Under the pieces are notes generated by a model that saw only the letters and a program-made list of their open reading frames with translations, was not told the DNA's origin and ran no database searches. Of a stretch of DNA of 36,713 nucleotides, positions 33,548 through 36,713 are shown one piece after another. Source of the DNA: Lachnospiraceae bacterium (GTDB taxonomy: Bacteria; Bacillota; Clostridia; Lachnospirales; Lachnospiraceae); the NCBI GenBank assembly GCA_004552595.1, contig SFNX01000016.1:1-36713 (forward strand). The letters run 5' to 3'. A program made the translations under genes and the position numbers. The stretch's first letter is position 1; each line of letters starts with the position of its first letter.

Positions 33548-34840
33548 TTAAATACAATGAATTACGCGATTTCTTCCTGTCTCCTTGCCTTCATAAAGCA
33601 TGGCGTCTGCTCTACGTATCTGTTCTGATATTTTTTCATTGTCCTTTCTTCCTGCAACGCCAAAAGTCATTGTTACAAAATGGATGTTTCCATCGTATTC
33701 TATCGTCATATTTCTAAGCGTATCAAGGATGCCTTCAATGTAAGCGGCAGCGTCCTTTTCATTAAGCTTTTCAAAAACAAGCAAAAATTCTTCTCCGCCC
33801 CATCTTGCAGCGAAGCCCTGCCCCTTCATTGCATCGTTAAGGCACTTGGCTACTTCCTTAAGCACGACATCGCCGCATTCATGCCCGAAGTTATCATTGA
33901 ATTTCTTGAAGAAATCTATATCACCGATTGAGATTGTAGGACTGATTCCGTCTGATAAAAGCCCATCAAGCTTCTTTTCTCCTGCGCGTCTGTTAAAAAG
34001 ACCTGTAAGTGCATCTCTTTCGATTAATTTCTTAAGCGACACCTGAAGCTTAGAGCTTGCAAGTCCGATTTCGCCAAGCTCGTCTTTTCTGTTAAGAACG
34101 ATATCCTCAAGCCTTGCATCAAGCTTGTCGTTAGAAAGATCCCTTAAAAACTCAAGAATCTTCATAATAACCATCATAATCTTAGACGATGAACGGACAA
34201 TAATAACTGCCGTAACAATCATAAACAGCACAAGTATAACAACCGTCTGCAGTATCGATATTAGTGCCGCCTTGTCAAAGCTCTCAACAGGCGTGGCAAC
34301 ACCGATCATGCCAAAGCATGTTCCATCGTTATTGTAAATCGGCATGTAATATGCAAAGAACAGATCATCATCTATTGTGACATTATCGTAAAACATGTCC
34401 TTTTGTCCGATGAATACATCATTCGCAACCGTATCTGCCGCAGCCGATTCATAAAGCCTTTCGCCGTTCTCATCGGTAAGTGTAGTTGCAAGCCTGATAT
34501 CCGCAAAGAAGAAAGACACATCGATATCCGACTCTGACTTAATCCTGTCAATCAGTGCCGTATCTGCCGAAATTGACTCCCCGCCTTTATATAAAGTCGT
34601 GCTCTTCTTCATCTTAAGCACCTGATAATCTCCCGGATACATGACGTCATACGCATTTTCCACCGTAATCGCGATATCCTTAAGCTTTTCAGCTATCTGA
34701 GCCTTTTTTGTGTCCCCGACTCGAAACGAAATAAAAATTGTGGCGAAAACTCCGAATATAAGCAGCGGAATCATCGTCATCACCAAAATCGTAGTATACA
34801 GGCTTTCCTTGCCCTTTTTGTCAACCTTTACAATTTTCAT
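33548..34840 (-). CDS. Membrane Cache-GGDEF diguanylate cyclase
   Basis: A 430-residue transmembrane sensor that would make c-di-GMP. A membrane helix at about 17-40 and a second at 195-216 bracket an extracellular sensor; its TLTDENGERLY, FIGQKDMFYDN and YYMPIYNNDGTCFGMIGVATP match a single-Cache (Cache_3/Cache_2-like) pattern. A HAMP-like linker follows. The catalytic domain carries DALTGLFNRR, GDIDFFKKFND and GGEEF (348-352); no RxxD site precedes it. The frame is open to 35029, but MKIVKVDKKGKES at 34840 is the natural N-terminus. The ribosome site (AAGG one base from the ATG) is poor, and a four-codon mini-ORF overlaps the start. Confidence 0.85.
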   Translation of the reverse strand: MKIVKVDKKGKESLYTTILVMTMIPLLIFGVFATIFISFRVGDTKKAQIAEKLKDIAITVENAYDVMYPGDYQVLKMKKSTTLYKGGESISADTALIDRIKSESDIDVSFFFADIRLATTLTDENGERLYESAAADTVANDVFIGQKDMFYDNVTIDDDLFFAYYMPIYNNDGTCFGMIGVATPVESFDKAALISILQTVVILVLFMIVTAVIIVRSSSKIMMVIMKILEFLRDLSNDKLDARLEDIVLNRKDELGEIGLASSKLQVSLKKLIERDALTGLFNRRAGEKKLDGLLSDGISPTISIGDIDFFKKFNDNFGHECGDVVLKEVAKCLNDAMKGQGFAARWGGEEFLLVFEKLNEKDAAAYIEGILDTLRNMTIEYDGNIHFVTMTFGVAGRKDNEKISEQIRRADAMLYEGKETGRNRVIHCI

Positions 34841-34869
34841 ACCTTCATCATAGAGACTCTCTGGTCTCC
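34837..34869 (-). promoter_or_regulatory. Hairpin and mini-ORF at the cyclase start
   Basis: On the minus strand GGAGAC (34864-34869) can pair with GTCTCT (34852-34857) around six bases. ATG-ATG-AAG-GTA-TGA (34851-34837) follows, and its stop overlaps the cyclase ATG. This could couple translation of the cyclase to a leader peptide. Confidence 0.3.
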
Positions 34870-34920
34870 ACCTTAAATAACCTACTTTATAGAATAACAT
34901 ATTTTTATTTATGTTTACAC

Positions 34921-34961
34921 AAAAAAAGACGCCGGCACACGTTATTTCGTGTGCCGGCGTC
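34921..34961 (-). terminator. Rho-independent terminator of clpB
   Basis: A perfect 14-bp GC-rich stem (34928-34941 with 34948-34961, GACGCCGGCACACG and its complement) around a six-base loop, followed on the minus strand by seven T residues. It separates clpB from the cyclase gene. Confidence 0.95.
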
Positions 34962-34988
34962 ATATAATGCAAATTGTGCGCCCGGCAG

Positions 34989-36713
34989 TTACACTGCTCT
35001 TGCCGTAAGACCATTTTCATCGTAGTCAATGAGAATCGTCTCGCCCTCGCTTATTCCATCAGACAGGATAAGCTTTCCGGCTAACGTTTCAACGTTCTTT
35101 TGAACGAATCTCTTAAGCGGCCTTGCGCCATAAATCGGATCATATCCGTTGTCAACAATGTAAGACCTTGCCGCATCGGTAAGCGCTATGGAAATCTTTT
35201 TATCTTTAAGTCTCTTATTGACATCAACTATAAGCAGCTCAATAATTCCACCGATATTATCCTTAGTAAGCGGCTTGAACATAATCTGTTCATCAAGCCT
35301 GTTAAGGAACTCAGGTCTGAAATGGTTCCTAAGTTCATTTGTTACAAGCTCTTTAGCTTCTTTAGAGATGTTTCCGCTTTCATCAATTCCATCAAGCAGG
35401 TACTGAGAGCCGATATTACTTGTCATAATGAGGATTGTATTCTTAAAGTCAACCGTTCTGCCCTGGGAATCCGTGATTCGTCCGTCATCAAGAACCTGAA
35501 GAAGCACATTGAACACATCCGGATGGGCTTTTTCAATCTCATCAAACAAAACAACCGAGTAAGGCTTTCTTCTGACCGCTTCAGTCAATTGTCCACCCTC
35601 TTCATATCCTACATATCCTGGAGGCGCTCCAATCAATCTTGATACGGAATATTTCTCCATATATTCGGACATATCGATTCTTACGATATTCTTTTCGTCA
35701 TCAAAAAGGCACTCTGCCAAAGCCTTTGCAAGCTCTGTCTTACCTACACCTGTAGGACCAAGGAAGAGAAATGACCCGATTGGTTTAGTCGGATCCTTTA
35801 TTCCTGCCTTAGAACGGATGATTGCTTCCGTCACCTTGGTAACGCCCTCATCCTGTCCTATGACTCTCTTATGAAGCTCATCATCAAGATGTAAAGTCTT
35901 TGACCTCTCACTTTCGCTAAGCTTAGAAACAGGAATTCCTGTCCACCTTGAAATAATCTTTGCAATCTCGTCTTCATCAACACTTTCGTGGACAAGACTC
36001 ATTTCCTTTTCACCGACTGTCTTTTCAGCTGCCTCAAGCTCAGCCTTAAGCTTAGGAAGCGTGCCGTAGCTTAATTCGCCGGCCTTTTCATAATCAGAAT
36101 TCCTCTGTGCAATTTGAATCTGATTTTTTGTTTCCTCTATTTGGGCACGAAGCTTAGAAAGCTTGTCGACGGCATTTTTTTCATTCTCCCACTGAGCCAT
36201 TTTTGACGAAAACTGTTCCTTGACATCCGCAAGTTCCTTCTGAAGTGCCTCTAAACGCTCGGTAGAAAGCTTATCGTCCTCTTTCTTAAGCGCAGTCTCT
36301 TCTATTTCAAGCTGCATCTTACGTCTGTTTAGCTCATCAAGCTCTGTCGGCATTGAATTCAGCTCAGTTTTAATAAGCGCGCATGCCTCATCAACAAGGT
36401 CAATCGCCTTATCAGGCAAAAATCTATCAGAAATATACCTATTAGAAAGTACAGCCGCTGACACAAGTGCGTTATCCGTAATTTTCACACCATGGAAATT
36501 CTCGTAACGTTCCTTAAGACCTCTTAATATTGAAATCGTATCTTCGACCGAAGGCTCATCAACCATAACCGGCTGGAAACGACGTTCAAGTGCAGCATCC
36601 TTCTCAATGTAGCGACGATATTCATCAAGCGTAGTCGCGCCGATGCAGTGAAGCTCGCCCCTTGCAAGCATTGGCTTAAGCATATTGCCTGCATCAAGCG
36701 CACCATCAGTCTT
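34989..36713 (-). CDS. clpB: ClpB disaggregase, 5'-truncated by the window edge
   Basis: An AAA+ chaperone that resolves protein aggregates with DnaK. 574 codons are visible (the last two thirds of a protein of about 860), and the frame continues off the right edge. The first visible residues, GALDAGNMLKPMLARGELHC, belong to the first nucleotide-binding domain after its Walker B. The coiled-coil middle domain follows (about residues 150-215 of the visible part, with a long Lys/Glu-rich stretch). The second AAA+ domain has GPTGVGKTEL (Walker A), VVLFDEIEKAH (Walker B) and FRPEFLNRLDE (sensor region). The middle domain marks it as ClpB rather than ClpA; ClpC lacks one this long. Its start and promoter are outside the window. 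Confidence 0.96.
   Translation of the reverse strand, partial: KTDGALDAGNMLKPMLARGELHCIGATTLDEYRRYIEKDAALERRFQPVMVDEPSVEDTISILRGLKERYENFHGVKITDNALVSAAVLSNRYISDRFLPDKAIDLVDEACALIKTELNSMPTELDELNRRKMQLEIEETALKKEDDKLSTERLEALQKELADVKEQFSSKMAQWENEKNAVDKLSKLRAQIEETKNQIQIAQRNSDYEKAGELSYGTLPKLKAELEAAEKTVGEKEMSLVHESVDEDEIAKIISRWTGIPVSKLSESERSKTLHLDDELHKRVIGQDEGVTKVTEAIIRSKAGIKDPTKPIGSFLFLGPTGVGKTELAKALAECLFDDEKNIVRIDMSEYMEKYSVSRLIGAPPGYVGYEEGGQLTEAVRRKPYSVVLFDEIEKAHPDVFNVLLQVLDDGRITDSQGRTVDFKNTILIMTSNIGSQYLLDGIDESGNISKEAKELVTNELRNHFRPEFLNRLDEQIMFKPLTKDNIGGIIELLIVDVNKRLKDKKISIALTDAARSYIVDNGYDPIYGARPLKRFVQKNVETLAGKLILSDGISEGETILIDYDENGLTARAV

Noticed and set aside
34841..35029. 63-residue N-terminal extension of the GGDEF protein
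   Set aside because: It runs through the clpB terminator and into clpB and has no protein-like character; the membrane protein starts naturally at 34840.

Overview
This looks like a chromosomal window from an AT-rich, Gram-positive anaerobe of the Clostridia, most likely a Lachnospiraceae (Butyrivibrio/Roseburia-like). The assignment rests on the mix of families (probable DUF6106 and DUF6773 proteins, a DUF2225 zinc protein, a FapA-like DUF342 protein, long HtpG, YccF), a PrsA-like lipoprotein, strong AGGAGG-type ribosome sites, a perfect CIRCE element and sigma-A-type promoters. The genus is inference. I see no rRNA, tRNA, CRISPR array, insertion sequence or prophage gene. Almost everything runs on the minus strand.

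Layout. 1-416 has no gene. 417-4947 (minus) holds rsmF, a uracil permease with a terminator-like hairpin in its own leader, and an NhaC-type antiporter. 5000-15558 (minus) is a tightly packed series that reads in transcription order: class A penicillin-binding protein, MgtE, RidA-like protein, probable DUF6106 protein, GuaB, an orphan ABC-2-type permease, a GGDEF-EAL protein and a TetR regulator. A divergent promoter pair at about 15.6 kb separates this series from yigZ on the plus strand. 16359-20136 (minus) has a small membrane-anchored acidic protein, then htpG and a gene for a degenerate receiver-domain protein; a perfect CIRCE lies just upstream of the htpG promoter. 20388-21434 (plus) is an XRE regulator - DUF6773 - YccF operon behind a repeat-rich divergent region. 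21492-22502 is an orphan LacI-type regulator with a very strong palindromic operator.

22726-33497 (minus) reads valS, a FapA-like gene, a 65-residue protein, a membrane-spanning TPR protein, a GT-C glycosyltransferase, then after a 141-bp gap glnS, a DUF2225 protein and a PrsA-like lipoprotein. A Cache-GGDEF cyclase gene (33548-34840) lies upstream of valS, behind a strong terminator that closes clpB. clpB runs off the right edge and lacks its 5' part.

Much of the window is housekeeping: translation (valS, glnS, rsmF), nucleotide supply (guaB, uracil permease), proteostasis (htpG, clpB, the PrsA-like protein), wall synthesis (the penicillin-binding protein) and ion transport (mgtE, nhaC). 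The least explained parts are the receiver-like protein behind CIRCE-associated htpG, the FapA / small protein / TPR / glycosyltransferase block, and several regulatory structures: the uracil-permease leader hairpin, the CIRCE that doubles as a terminator, the 17-bp LacI-type palindrome, the layered repeats at 20.2-20.4 kb and a 16-bp palindrome inside rsmF. All function calls come from reading motifs; no database search was run.
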